From Streptomyces hawaiiensis (GTDB lineage Bacteria > Actinomycetota > Actinomycetes > Streptomycetales > Streptomycetaceae): a stretch of 64,000 nucleotides of DNA. A program made the position numbers and the translations under genes. The stretch spans positions 6,448,001 through 6,512,000 of the forward strand of contig NZ_CP021978.1 in the NCBI RefSeq assembly GCF_004803895.1, in the 5' to 3' direction. Under the pieces are notes generated by a model. The model ran no database searches and was not told where the DNA came from. It worked only from the letters and a program-made list of their open reading frames with translations. Positions 40,956 through 49,470 of the stretch are shown here, in pieces. Position 1 is the first letter of the stretch. Every line of letters starts with the position of its first letter.

Positions 40956-41996
40956 GTGCCTCCCTCCGACCCGATCGCCAAGACCGGTATCGCCGTCCCT
41001 GTCATGGCCGACGTGGCCTCCGGCACCGGGTCTCGTACCGACTCCGACGCCAGACCGGGTGCCGACTCCGCTGCCTGCGCCGATGCCGAGTCCGAGTCCG
41101 GCGCCTGCGACGGCGACTTGGCGGGGGACTTCGCCGGTGCCGACACCTTCGGTCGCGTCGGCTCCCGCCTCGCAACCGCCGACGCGGATCCCGGCGCGCT
41201 GCCCGGCGAGCGCCTCGGAGCGGCCGGGCACAACGAGGACACAATGGACTTGCGGCTCCCGGACGAGCTCATCGCGCTCGTCGCGGTTGACACGCTCGAC
41301 GGTGACGGTGACGGTGACGGTGACGGTGACGGAGCCCGGAGGCGGGACCAGGACACGGCGCTGCCCTCCACCTCCATCGCCGCGACAGGCGGGCCGCCCC
41401 GACCCTCCGTCGTCCTCCGCCATGACGACCTCCTCGACCGCGTCGCCGAATGGGGCCCGGCCGACACGCCGGCAGGTGGGTTCCACCTCGTCCCCGCGCG
41501 CCTCGAACGCGACCTTCCGCTCATCAGCCGCTGGATGAACGACCCCGCCGCCGCGGCGTTCTGGGAGCTGTCAGGACCCCAGGACGTGACGGAGGGCCAC
41601 CTGCGGGTCCAGCTCGCCGGCGACGGACGCAGCGTGCCGTGCATCGGCGTACTGGACGGAACACCGATGAGCTACTGGGAGATCTACCGGGCGGATCTCG
41701 ACCCGCTGGCCCGTTACTACCCCGCCCGGCCTCATGACACGGGGATCCATCTCCTGGTCGGCGGGGTCGCCGACCGGGGGCGTGGCCTCGGCGGTCTGCT
41801 GCTCCGGGCCGTGGCCGATCTCGCTCTCGCACAGCGGCCCTCCTGCGCACGCGTCATCGCGGAACCCGACATTCGCAACACCCCCTCCATCGCCGCTTTC
41901 CTGACCGCCGGCTTCCGGTTCTCGGCCGAGGTCGACCTGCCCGCCAAGCGGGCTGCCCTCATGGTCCGAGACCGGTCACTCCGGCACCTGCTGTAG
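40956..41996 (+). CDS. GNAT acyltransferase of siderophore cluster (AlcB/IucB-like)
   Basis: A 346-residue protein. The C-terminal 185 residues are a siderophore-type GNAT: FHLVPARLERDLPLISRWMNDPAAAAFWELSGP, then SYWEIYRADLDPLARYYPARPHDTGIHLLVGGVADRGRGLGGLLLRAVADLAL (acyl-CoA loop) and EPDIRNTPSIAAFLTAGF. The N-terminal 150 residues are low complexity (Asp/Ala/Gly), including (DG)6 encoded by a GACGGT hexanucleotide repeat. It would acylate an amine or hydroxylamine for siderophore assembly. GAGGAG precedes the GTG. Confidence 0.87.
   Translation: MPPSDPIAKTGIAVPVMADVASGTGSRTDSDARPGADSAACADAESESGACDGDLAGDFAGADTFGRVGSRLATADADPGALPGERLGAAGHNEDTMDLRLPDELIALVAVDTLDGDGDGDGDGDGARRRDQDTALPSTSIAATGGPPRPSVVLRHDDLLDRVAEWGPADTPAGGFHLVPARLERDLPLISRWMNDPAAAAFWELSGPQDVTEGHLRVQLAGDGRSVPCIGVLDGTPMSYWEIYRADLDPLARYYPARPHDTGIHLLVGGVADRGRGLGGLLLRAVADLALAQRPSCARVIAEPDIRNTPSIAAFLTAGFRFSAEVDLPAKRAALMVRDRSLRHLL
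41298..41333. repeat. Hexanucleotide repeat (GACGGT)5 GACGGA inside the GNAT gene
   Basis: Encodes a run of alternating Asp-Gly. The unit is two codons, so changes in copy number keep the frame. Confidence 0.9.
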
Positions 41997-42180
41997 CGCT
42001 GTGTCACCGCGCCATCACCTATTGAACGCGGCCCGTGCCGCCGCAGTTCCCACCCTGCGCGCGAATCTTCTGAGCCGTTCCCACGACCTCACTCACCCAG
42101 CCGGTCGGCCAGTCCCCACCCCGCCCCCCGAGGAGCCCACGGTCTTGATCCCAGCCCCCGCCCCCGCCTTGGTCACCCGT

Positions 42181-42203
42181 TTGTCAGTGCGGGGTCGTAG
42201 GGT
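42181..42203 (+). promoter_or_regulatory. dinG promoter, RecA-NDp (PafBC) type
   Basis: TTGTCAGTG (42181-42189), 8 bases, then TAGGGT (42198-42203): an exact match to the LexA-independent damage promoter. The ATG follows 9 bases after the -10, giving a very short or no leader. Confidence 0.8.
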
Positions 42204-42212
42204 GGTCGCGCT

Positions 42213-44189
42213 ATGACGAAGCCCTCACTCCCCGAACTCCTGCATGCCGCCGTCACTGCCGTCGGCGGTACGGAGCGCCCCGGTCAGGTGGCCATGGCCG
42301 AAGCCGTCGAGGAAGCGATCGACGACGGCTCCCACCTGCTGGTCCAGGCCGGCACAGGCACCGGCAAGTCGCTGGGTTACCTCGTGCCCGCGCTGGCGCA
42401 CGGGGAGCGGGTGGTCGTCGCGACCGCCACCTTGGCCCTGCAGCGCCAGCTGGTGGAGCGCGACCTGCCGAGAACGGTCGAGTCGCTGCACCCCCTGCTG
42501 CGCCGCCGCCCTGAGTTCGCGATGCTCAAGGGCCGGTCGAACTACCTGTGCCTGCACCGAATGCACGAAGGGGTTCCACAGGACGAGGAAGAGGGCCTCT
42601 TCGACCAGTTCGAGGCCGCCGCACCCACCAGCAAGCTGGGTCAGGACCTGCTGCGGGTGCGTGACTGGGCCGACGAGACCGAGACCGGCGACCGTGACAA
42701 CCTCACGCCCGGCATCTCGGACCGGGCCTGGGCGCAGGTGTCGGTGTCGTCGAGGGAGTGCCTGGGCGCCTCGAAATGCGCGTACGGCGCGGAGTGCTTC
42801 GCCGAGATGGCTCGTGAGCGGGCCAAGCTCGCCGAGGTCGTCGTCACCAACCACGCGCTGCTCGCGATCGACGCCATCGAGGGTGCCCCGGTGCTCCCGC
42901 AGCACGAGGTGCTGATCGTCGACGAGGCGCACGAGCTGGTCTCCCGGGTCACCGGAGTCGCCACCGGCGAGCTCACCCCCGGCCAGGTCAACCGCGCGGT
43001 GCGCCGTGCCGCGAAACTCGTCAACGAGAAGGCCGCCGACCAGCTCCAGACCGCCGCCGAGGGTTTCGAACGGCTGATGGAGCTGGCGCTGCCGGCCCGT
43101 CTGGAGGAGATTCCCGAGGACCTCGGGTACGCCCTCATGGCCCTTCGCGACGCGTGCCGCACGGTCATCTCCGCGATCGGCGCGACCCGCGACAAGTCCG
43201 TCCAGGACGAGGACGCCATCCGCAAACAGGCCCTCGCCTCCGTGGAGAACGTCCATGACGTGGCCGAGCGCATCACGAACGGCTCCGAGTGGGACGTGGT
43301 CTGGTACGAGCGCCACGACCGATTCGGCGCCTCCCTGCGCGTCGCCCCCATGTCCGTCTCCGGACTGTTGCGGGAGAAGCTCTTCGCGGACCGCTCCGTG
43401 GTCCTGACGTCCGCGACGCTGAAGCTGGGCGGCGACTTCAACGGCGTAGGCGCTTCCCTGGGCCTCGCCCCCGAGGGCACCGAGGGCGACGACGTCCCGA
43501 AGTGGAAGGGCATCGACGTCGGCTCGCCGTTCGACTACCGCAAGCAGGGCATTCTCTACGTCGCCAAGCACCTGGCGCGTCCCGCGCGGGACGGCGATCG
43601 CGCGGACATGCTCGACGAACTCACGGAGCTGATCCAGGCCGCGGGCGGCCGCACCCTCGGCCTCTTCTCCTCGATGCGGGGCGCCCAGCTGGCCGCCGAG
43701 GAGCTGCGTTCCCGTATCCCCGAGTTCCCGATCCTCCTACAGGGCGAGGAGACGCTCGGCGAGCTCATCAAGAACTTCGCGGCCGATCCGAAGACCTGCC
43801 TCTTCGGCACTCTCTCGCTCTGGCAGGGCGTGGATGTCCCGGGACCCAGCTGCCAGCTGGTCGTCATGGACAAGATCCCGTTCCCGCGCCCGGACGACCC
43901 CCTGATGAGCGCCCGGCAGAAGGCCGTCGAGGACGCGGGCGGCAACGGCTTCATGGCGGTCGCCGCCACCCACGCGGCGCTCCTGATGGCCCAGGGCGCC
44001 GGCCGTCTCGTACGGGCGTCGGGCGACCGCGGGGTGGTCGCCGTGCTCGACCAGCGTCTGGCGACGGCCCGGTACGGGGGCTATCTGAAGGCGTCGCTAC
44101 CCGACTTCTGGTTCACGACGGACCGTAACCAGGTGCGGAAGTCGCTGGCGGCGATCGACGCGACTGCCAAGCAGTCGGAAGACGACTGA
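42213..44189 (+). CDS. dinG: ATP-dependent DNA helicase DinG
   Basis: A 658-residue XPD/DinG-type helicase. Walker A is LLVQAGTGTGKSLGYLVPAL (about residues 42-61), the iron-sulfur cluster cysteines lie between residues about 110 and 205 (NYLCLHRM; SRECLGASKCAYGAECF), and the DEAH box is VLIVDEAHEL near residue 233. C-terminal helicase motifs include TLSLWQGVDVPGPSCQLVVMDKIPFPRPDDP and GAGRLVRASGDRGVVAVLDQR. It unwinds D-loops, R-loops and G-quadruplexes. The promoter and its position converging on lexA fit a damage-response role. Confidence 0.95.
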   Translation: MTKPSLPELLHAAVTAVGGTERPGQVAMAEAVEEAIDDGSHLLVQAGTGTGKSLGYLVPALAHGERVVVATATLALQRQLVERDLPRTVESLHPLLRRRPEFAMLKGRSNYLCLHRMHEGVPQDEEEGLFDQFEAAAPTSKLGQDLLRVRDWADETETGDRDNLTPGISDRAWAQVSVSSRECLGASKCAYGAECFAEMARERAKLAEVVVTNHALLAIDAIEGAPVLPQHEVLIVDEAHELVSRVTGVATGELTPGQVNRAVRRAAKLVNEKAADQLQTAAEGFERLMELALPARLEEIPEDLGYALMALRDACRTVISAIGATRDKSVQDEDAIRKQALASVENVHDVAERITNGSEWDVVWYERHDRFGASLRVAPMSVSGLLREKLFADRSVVLTSATLKLGGDFNGVGASLGLAPEGTEGDDVPKWKGIDVGSPFDYRKQGILYVAKHLARPARDGDRADMLDELTELIQAAGGRTLGLFSSMRGAQLAAEELRSRIPEFPILLQGEETLGELIKNFAADPKTCLFGTLSLWQGVDVPGPSCQLVVMDKIPFPRPDDPLMSARQKAVEDAGGNGFMAVAATHAALLMAQGAGRLVRASGDRGVVAVLDQRLATARYGGYLKASLPDFWFTTDRNQVRKSLAAIDATAKQSEDD

Positions 44190-44289
44190 GCTGCGGGGGT
44201 CGGCCTGCGGCAGCTGAGCCACCGGCCAACCCCACCCGCATGGGCCTTTGGGGCCCGCCCAGGGACGGCAACCGCCCCCGGACAGCGCA

Positions 44290-44353
44290 GGGCCCCGGAA
44301 CCGGCGCAGGGGTCCCGGGGCCCGGTCAGAGGGCGGGCCTGATGGGCCCGCCC
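44290..44353. terminator. Two hairpins between converging dinG and lexA
   Basis: GGGCCCCGG (44290-44298) pairs with CCGGGGCCC (44315-44323), and GGGCGGGCC (44331-44339) with GGCCCGCCC (44345-44353). The second, with a 5-base loop, is the stronger. Confidence 0.7.
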
Positions 44354-44368
44354 GACAGGGGCGCGCTG

Positions 44369-45148
44369 TCAGACGCGCCGCAGCACGGCCACCACCTTGC
44401 CGAGGATGGTCGCGTCGTCGCCGGGGATCGGCTCGTAGGCCGCGTTGTGCGGCAGGAGCCAGACATGGCCGTCCTCGCGCTTGAAGCGCTTGACGGTGGC
44501 TTCGCCGTCGAGCATCGCGGCCACGATGTCGCCGTTCTCGGCGACCGGCTGACGCCGCACCGTGACCCAGTCGCCGTCGCAGATCGCCGCCTCGATCATC
44601 GAGTCACCGACGACCTTCAGGACGAACAGCTCACCGTCGCCGACGAGCTGGCGGGGGAGAGGGAAGACGTCCTCGACGGACTCCTCCGCGAGGATCGGGC
44701 CACCGGCGGCAATCCGGCCGACCAGCGGCACGTACGACGCGGCCGGCTTACCCGCCGTGTCCGTGGGCTGCACCGAGGCGGCCTGGTCGGAACCGCGCAC
44801 CTCGTACGCCCGCGGGCGGTGCGGGTCACGGCGCAGGAAACCCTTGCGCTCCAGGGCCATGAGCTGGTGTGCGACGGAGGAGGTGCTGGAAAGGCCGACG
44901 GCCTGACCGATCTCCCGCATCGACGGCGGGTAGCCGCGTCGCTGCACGGAGTCCCTGATGACCTCGATCACGCGGCGCTGGCGATCGGTGAGTCCGGAGC
45001 TGTCCGCCCGGATGCCGGGAGGTCGGCCCGGCAGGGAGCGCTTGTGCCCCTCAGGGTTCGTGGCTTCGTTCATCGCATGCACCGGCTCCAGTCGGCCCTG
45101 GGAGCGGTCCTGGGCAGCAATGGCGGCACTGTCTGCGGTGGTGGTCAC
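44369..45148 (-). CDS. lexA: LexA repressor
   Basis: A 259-residue LexA. The N-terminal winged helix is LTDRQRRVIEVIRDSVQRRGYPPSMREIGQAVGLSSTSSVAHQLMALERKGFLRRDPHRPRA (about residues 50-115). The self-cleavage site Ala-Gly is in GRIAAGGPILAEE, and the catalytic Ser and Lys are in VVGDSMIEAAICDGDWVTVRRQ and GEATVKRFKRE. It represses SOS genes until RecA filaments trigger self-cleavage. The GTG at 45148 gives the usual length, with a disordered N-tail of about 48 residues. A LexA box upstream indicates autoregulation. Confidence 0.97.
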   Translation of the reverse strand: MTTTADSAAIAAQDRSQGRLEPVHAMNEATNPEGHKRSLPGRPPGIRADSSGLTDRQRRVIEVIRDSVQRRGYPPSMREIGQAVGLSSTSSVAHQLMALERKGFLRRDPHRPRAYEVRGSDQAASVQPTDTAGKPAASYVPLVGRIAAGGPILAEESVEDVFPLPRQLVGDGELFVLKVVGDSMIEAAICDGDWVTVRRQPVAENGDIVAAMLDGEATVKRFKREDGHVWLLPHNAAYEPIPGDDATILGKVVAVLRRV

Positions 45149-45208
45149 GTCGGCCCCTCTCGATGGTCTCCCTGCTGGACAACGGTAGTTGCTTTCGAAA
45201 GGTTGCGC

Positions 45209-45223
45209 CAAACACACGTTCGA
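45209..45223 (-). promoter_or_regulatory. LexA (SOS) box upstream of lexA
   Basis: On the minus strand TCGAACGTGTGTTTG: CGAAC-GTGT-GTTTG agrees with the Gram-positive/actinobacterial LexA consensus CGAACRNRYGTTYC except at the last base. It lies 61 bp upstream of the lexA start. Confidence 0.8.
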
Positions 45224-45616
45224 GTGAAAAATCGCGAATCACCGGACGCGATCATGTGTCCGGGTGTATTGGCGGCCGCGCCACCTGGCGGGCAAAAGGG
45301 CCCATTGCTGTACTCTTCACCGCCGGGGTGATCGCCTCGTGGACTGGTGTCCCCAGTCTGCCATCCGGCATTCCCCTGCCCCGGGACCAGCCCGCATCTG
45401 TGCGGGAGTCCCACGCCCCCTCCTCGCGGCGCCCACGGTATCTCCGCATGTGCCGCGGCGATACGGCTGTGCCGGAACGGATGGCGCCGCCTCCCGGACG
45501 AAGCCCTTGCGCCGGGGTCTCCTGAGGGGCGCGGGGCCGGTGCGGCAGGGTCTGCCGCACGCCACCTGCGCCTACACGCGCGACACGCGGGAGCGGCGTG
45601 GATGTATGAGTCAATC

Positions 45617-45663
45617 CCCACATCTAGTGGTTGGATTGCGGCAGCGACCCAGAAGTTGTGGTC
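45617..45663 (+). promoter_or_regulatory. Two NrdR boxes upstream of nrdR
   Basis: CCCCACATCTAGTGGT (45617-45632) is a good NrdR box (ACAnnnTnTAGTG type). A weaker copy, CCCAGAAGTTGTGGTC, begins at 45648, 31 bp or three helical turns downstream, the spacing typical of tandem NrdR sites. Confidence 0.65.
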
Positions 45664-45770
45664 CCCCGGGTCTCGAGGCCCATGGTCATCGCCTATGCTT
45701 GGGGCTGCTTCGTGGGGCGCAAGAGGCCCGGCGAGGCTATTGAGTCTGCTGTGAGGAGGGTTGGGAGTTC

Positions 45771-46331
45771 ATGCACTGCCCCTTCTGCAGGCACCCCGAC
45801 AGCCGTGTCGTCGACAGTCGTACGACCGACGACGGCACATCGATCCGCAGGCGCCGCCAGTGCCCTGACTGCTCCCGTCGTTTCACGACCGTGGAGACGT
45901 GCTCGCTCATGGTGGTGAAGCGGTCCGGAGTCACCGAGCCCTTCAGTCGTACGAAGATCATCAATGGTGTGCGCAAGGCGTGCCAGGGACGGCCCGTCAC
46001 CGAGGACGCGCTCGCCCAGCTCGGCCAGCGGGTCGAGGAGGCGGTGCGGGCCACCGGAAGCGCCGAGCTGACCACCCACGACGTGGGGCTGGCCATACTC
46101 GGTCCGTTGCAGGAGCTCGATCTCGTCGCCTATCTGCGATTCGCCTCCGTCTATAGGGCGTTCGACTCGCTCGACGACTTCGAGGCGGCCATCGAGGAAC
46201 TCAGGGCGCAGACGGGACACCCCGACGCGGACGACGGAGGTCACGAGGACGCGGCTTCGGGGAGCCAGGAAGACGACCGCGGGCCCCAAGGGACGGAACA
46301 GATCCCCGAGCCCGCCGGCGCCGCCGACTGA
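45771..46331 (+). CDS. nrdR: NrdR transcriptional repressor of ribonucleotide reductases
   Basis: A 186-residue repressor. The zinc ribbon has CPFC (residues 3-6) and CPDC (about 31-34), followed by RRRRQCPDCSRRFTTVE; the ATP-cone is VVKRSGVTEPFSRTKIINGVRKACQGRPV to about residue 140. The acidic C-terminal tail of 40 residues is an actinobacterial extension. NrdR represses ribonucleotide reductase operons when (d)ATP is bound. It is autoregulated here, judging by its boxes, and lies 163 bp upstream of nrdJ on the same strand. Confidence 0.97.
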   Translation: MHCPFCRHPDSRVVDSRTTDDGTSIRRRRQCPDCSRRFTTVETCSLMVVKRSGVTEPFSRTKIINGVRKACQGRPVTEDALAQLGQRVEEAVRATGSAELTTHDVGLAILGPLQELDLVAYLRFASVYRAFDSLDDFEAAIEELRAQTGHPDADDGGHEDAASGSQEDDRGPQGTEQIPEPAGAAD

Positions 46332-46494
46332 CCGGCGGGCCGGACCGGAAGGCAGCTCCGGGCCCGGCCGGGTGGCGGCGATGAGAAGACCTGTTGCGGG
46401 CGATGTGAGTGGGTGCCCGCAACACCAGACAGAACACCGTGCCACGGGAACAACGGGGCACTTCAGGGCGTTTTCGCCCGTACAGGGAGGCGGC

Positions 46495-49386
46495 ATGACA
46501 GAGACGGCGAGCGGTCCGGCACGGAGTTCCCGCGCCAAGAGCCCCAAGGCGAGCAAGAGCCTGCGTATCGAGCGCATCCACACCACCCCTGGGGTCCACC
46601 CCTACGACGAGGTGGCATGGGAACGCCGTGACGTCGTCATGACCAACTGGCGCGACGGCTCGGTCAACTTCGAGCAGCGTGGCGTCGAGTTCCCCGACTT
46701 CTGGTCGGTGAACGCGGTCAACATCGTCACCAGCAAGTACTTCCGCGGTGCTGTGGGCACCCCGCAGCGCGAGACCAGCCTGAAGCAGCTGATCGACCGC
46801 ATCGTGAAGACGTACCGGAAGGCCGGGGAGGACCACAAGTACTTCGCCTCGCCCGCCGACGCCGAGATCTTCGAGCACGAGCTGGCGTACGCCCTCCTGC
46901 ACCAGATCTTCAGCTTCAACAGCCCTGTCTGGTTCAACGTCGGCACCAAGCAGCCCCAGCAGGTCTCCGCCTGCTTCATCCTGTCCGTCGACGACTCCAT
47001 GGAGTCGATCCTCGACTGGTACAAGGAAGAGGGAATGATCTTCAAGGGCGGCTCCGGCGCCGGCCTGAACCTCTCCCGGATCCGTTCCTCCAAGGAACTG
47101 CTGTCCTCCGGCGGCAATGCCTCCGGCCCGGTCTCCTTCATGCGCGGTGCCGACGCCTCCGCAGGAACGATCAAGTCCGGTGGCGCCACCCGACGCGCCG
47201 CCAAGATGGTCGTCCTCGATGTGGACCACCCGGACATCGAGGACTTCATCGAGACCAAGGTCAAGGAAGAAGAGAAGATCCGCGTCCTGCGCGACGCCGG
47301 CTACGACATGGACCTGGGCGGCGACGACATCACGTCCGTCCAGTACCAGAACGCCAACAACTCGGTCCGTGTCAACGACGAGTTCATGACGGCGGTCGAC
47401 CAGGGCGGCCAGTTCGGGCTGCGCGGCCGGATGACCGGCGAGGTCATCGAGGAGGTCGACGCCAAGGCGCTCTTCCGCAAGATCGCCGAAGCCGCCTGGG
47501 CCTGCGCCGACCCCGGCATCCAGTACGACGACACCATCAACGCCTGGCACACCTGCCCCGAGTCCGGCCGGATCACCGCGTCGAACCCGTGCAGCGAGTA
47601 CATGCACCTGGACAACACGTCCTGCAACCTGGCCTCGCTGAACCTGATGAAGTTCCTGAAGGACGACGGCAAGGGCAACCAGTCCTTCGAGGCCGAGCGT
47701 TTCCAGAAGGTCGTCGAGTTGGTCATCACCGCGATGGACATCTCGATCTGCTTCGCGGACTTCCCGACCCAGAAGATCGGCGAGAACACGCGCGCGTTCC
47801 GCCAGCTCGGCATCGGCTACGCCAACCTCGGTGCCCTGCTGATGGCCACCGGCCACGCCTACGACTCCGACGGCGGTCGCTCCCTCGCCGGTGCCATCAC
47901 CTCCCTGATGACCGGCACGGCCTACCGCCGCTCCGCCGAACTCGCCTCGGTCGTCGGCCCGTACGACGGTTACGCCCGCAACGCCGACGCCCACAAGCGC
48001 GTCATGAAGCAGCACTCGGACGCCAACGACAAGGCCGTCCGCATGGACGACCTGGACACCCCGGTGTGGGCCGCCGCCAGCGAGTCGTGGCAGGACGTGC
48101 TGCGCCTCGGCGAGAAGAACGGTTTCCGTAATTCCCAGGCGTCCGTGCTCGCCCCGACCGGCACCATCGGCCTGGCGATGTCCTGCGACACCACCGGTGT
48201 CGAGCCCGACCTCGCGCTGGTCAAGTTCAAGAAGCTCGTCGGCGGCGGCTCGATGCAGATCGTCAACGGCACCGTCCCGCAGGCCCTGCGCCGCATGGGC
48301 TACCTGGAAGAGCAGATCGAGGCGATCGTCGCCCACATCGCCGAGAACGGCAACGTGATCGACGCCCCCGGGCTCAAGCCCGAGCACTACGAGGTGTTCG
48401 ACTGCGCCATGGGCGAGCGGGCCATCTCCCCGATGGGCCACGTCCGTATGATGGCCGCGATCCAGCCGTGGATCTCCGGCGCCATCTCCAAGACGGTCAA
48501 CATGCCGGAGACGGCGACCGTCGAGGAGGTCGAGGAGATCTACTTCGAGGCCTGGAAGCTCGGCGTCAAGGCGCTCGCGATCTACCGTGACAACTGCAAG
48601 GTCGGCCAGCCCCTCTCCGCCAAGACCAAGGAGAAGGAGAAGGTCGAGATCACGGAGAAGACCGAGGAGACGATCCGTACCGCGGTCGAGAAGGTCGTCG
48701 AGTACCGCCCGGTCCGCAAGCGCCTCCCGAAGGGACGTCCCGGCATCACCACGTCCTTCACCGTCGGCGGCGCCGAGGGCTACATGACCGCCAACTCCTA
48801 CCCGGACGACGGTCTGGGCGAGGTCTTCCTGAAGATGTCCAAGCAGGGCTCGACCCTCGCGGGCATGATGGACGCCTTCTCCATCGCGGTCTCCGTCGGC
48901 CTCCAGTACGGCGTGCCGCTGGAGACGTACGTCTCGAAGTTCACCAACATGCGCTTCGAGCCGGCCGGTATGACGGACGACCCGGACGTGCGGATGGCGC
49001 AGTCGATCGTCGACTACATCTTCCGCCGCCTGGCGCTGGACTTCCTGCCCTTCGAGACCCGCTCCGCGCTCGGCATCCACTCGGCCGAGGAGCGTCAGCG
49101 TCACCTGGAGACCGGCTCTTACGAGCCGTCCGACGACGAGGTCGACGTCGAGGGCCTGGCCCAGTCGGCGCCGCGCGCCCAGGAGCTGAAGGCCGTTTCC
49201 GCTCCGAAGGCCGAGGAAGCGGTCAAGCCCGCCCCGCAGCAGGCCCACACCAGCGCCGAACTGGTGGAGATGCAGCTTGGCATCCAGGCCGACGCCCCGC
49301 TGTGCTTCTCCTGCGGGACGAAGATGCAGCGCGCCGGTTCCTGCTACATCTGCGAGGGCTGCGGCTCGACCAGCGGCTGCAGCTGA
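46495..49386 (+). CDS. nrdJ: Vitamin B12-dependent (class II) ribonucleotide reductase
   Basis: A 963-residue class II reductase that makes deoxynucleotides using adenosylcobalamin. The catalytic region includes NSPVWFNVG, SSGGNASGPVSFMRGADASAG, NPCSEYMHLDNTSCNLASLNLMKF (active-site and redox cysteines) and the loop APTGTIGLAMSCDTTGVEP. The C-terminus ends in a Cys-rich zinc-ribbon/thiol module, CFSCGTKM...CYICEGCGSTSGCS, that regenerates the active site. The ATG at 46495 has GGGAGG upstream. It works with NrdR, which represses it, and gives oxygen-independent dNTP supply for repair and growth. Confidence 0.98.
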   Translation: MTETASGPARSSRAKSPKASKSLRIERIHTTPGVHPYDEVAWERRDVVMTNWRDGSVNFEQRGVEFPDFWSVNAVNIVTSKYFRGAVGTPQRETSLKQLIDRIVKTYRKAGEDHKYFASPADAEIFEHELAYALLHQIFSFNSPVWFNVGTKQPQQVSACFILSVDDSMESILDWYKEEGMIFKGGSGAGLNLSRIRSSKELLSSGGNASGPVSFMRGADASAGTIKSGGATRRAAKMVVLDVDHPDIEDFIETKVKEEEKIRVLRDAGYDMDLGGDDITSVQYQNANNSVRVNDEFMTAVDQGGQFGLRGRMTGEVIEEVDAKALFRKIAEAAWACADPGIQYDDTINAWHTCPESGRITASNPCSEYMHLDNTSCNLASLNLMKFLKDDGKGNQSFEAERFQKVVELVITAMDISICFADFPTQKIGENTRAFRQLGIGYANLGALLMATGHAYDSDGGRSLAGAITSLMTGTAYRRSAELASVVGPYDGYARNADAHKRVMKQHSDANDKAVRMDDLDTPVWAAASESWQDVLRLGEKNGFRNSQASVLAPTGTIGLAMSCDTTGVEPDLALVKFKKLVGGGSMQIVNGTVPQALRRMGYLEEQIEAIVAHIAENGNVIDAPGLKPEHYEVFDCAMGERAISPMGHVRMMAAIQPWISGAISKTVNMPETATVEEVEEIYFEAWKLGVKALAIYRDNCKVGQPLSAKTKEKEKVEITEKTEETIRTAVEKVVEYRPVRKRLPKGRPGITTSFTVGGAEGYMTANSYPDDGLGEVFLKMSKQGSTLAGMMDAFSIAVSVGLQYGVPLETYVSKFTNMRFEPAGMTDDPDVRMAQSIVDYIFRRLALDFLPFETRSALGIHSAEERQRHLETGSYEPSDDEVDVEGLAQSAPRAQELKAVSAPKAEEAVKPAPQQAHTSAELVEMQLGIQADAPLCFSCGTKMQRAGSCYICEGCGSTSGCS

Positions 49387-49409
49387 GCCGAACGCATGAG
49401 CCGATGACG

Positions 49410-49439
49410 GAGGGGCACCGCCTGCGGGCGGTGCCCCTC
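49410..49439. terminator. Terminator after nrdJ
   Basis: GAGGGGCACCGCC (49410-49422) pairs perfectly with GGCGGTGCCCCTC (49427-49439) around TGCG; it begins 24 bases after the nrdJ stop and faces the converging TerD gene. Confidence 0.85.
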
Positions 49440-49470
49440 TCGTCGTACCCGCCTCGTCGCGGTGGCGAGG

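Larger units (their letters stand above)
45149..45770. other. Divergent lexA/nrdR intergenic region (622 bp)
   Basis: It contains the lexA promoter and SOS box at its left end and the nrdR promoter with NrdR boxes at its right end. Between about 45240 and 45600 open frames exist in several phases, but none has a start with a ribosome site or a recognisable product. A small RNA cannot be excluded; nothing specific is seen. Confidence 0.6.

Noticed and set aside
45264..45743. Open frames in the lexA-nrdR gap as genes
   Set aside because: No ribosome site, no family resemblance, and they run across the NrdR boxes.
46201..49248. A 1,015-codon open frame antisense to nrdJ
   Set aside because: It mirrors nrdJ codons in the opposite strand, is low complexity (Leu/Val/Gly/Asp/Arg), has no ribosome site and no domain. 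High GC makes such long shadow frames.
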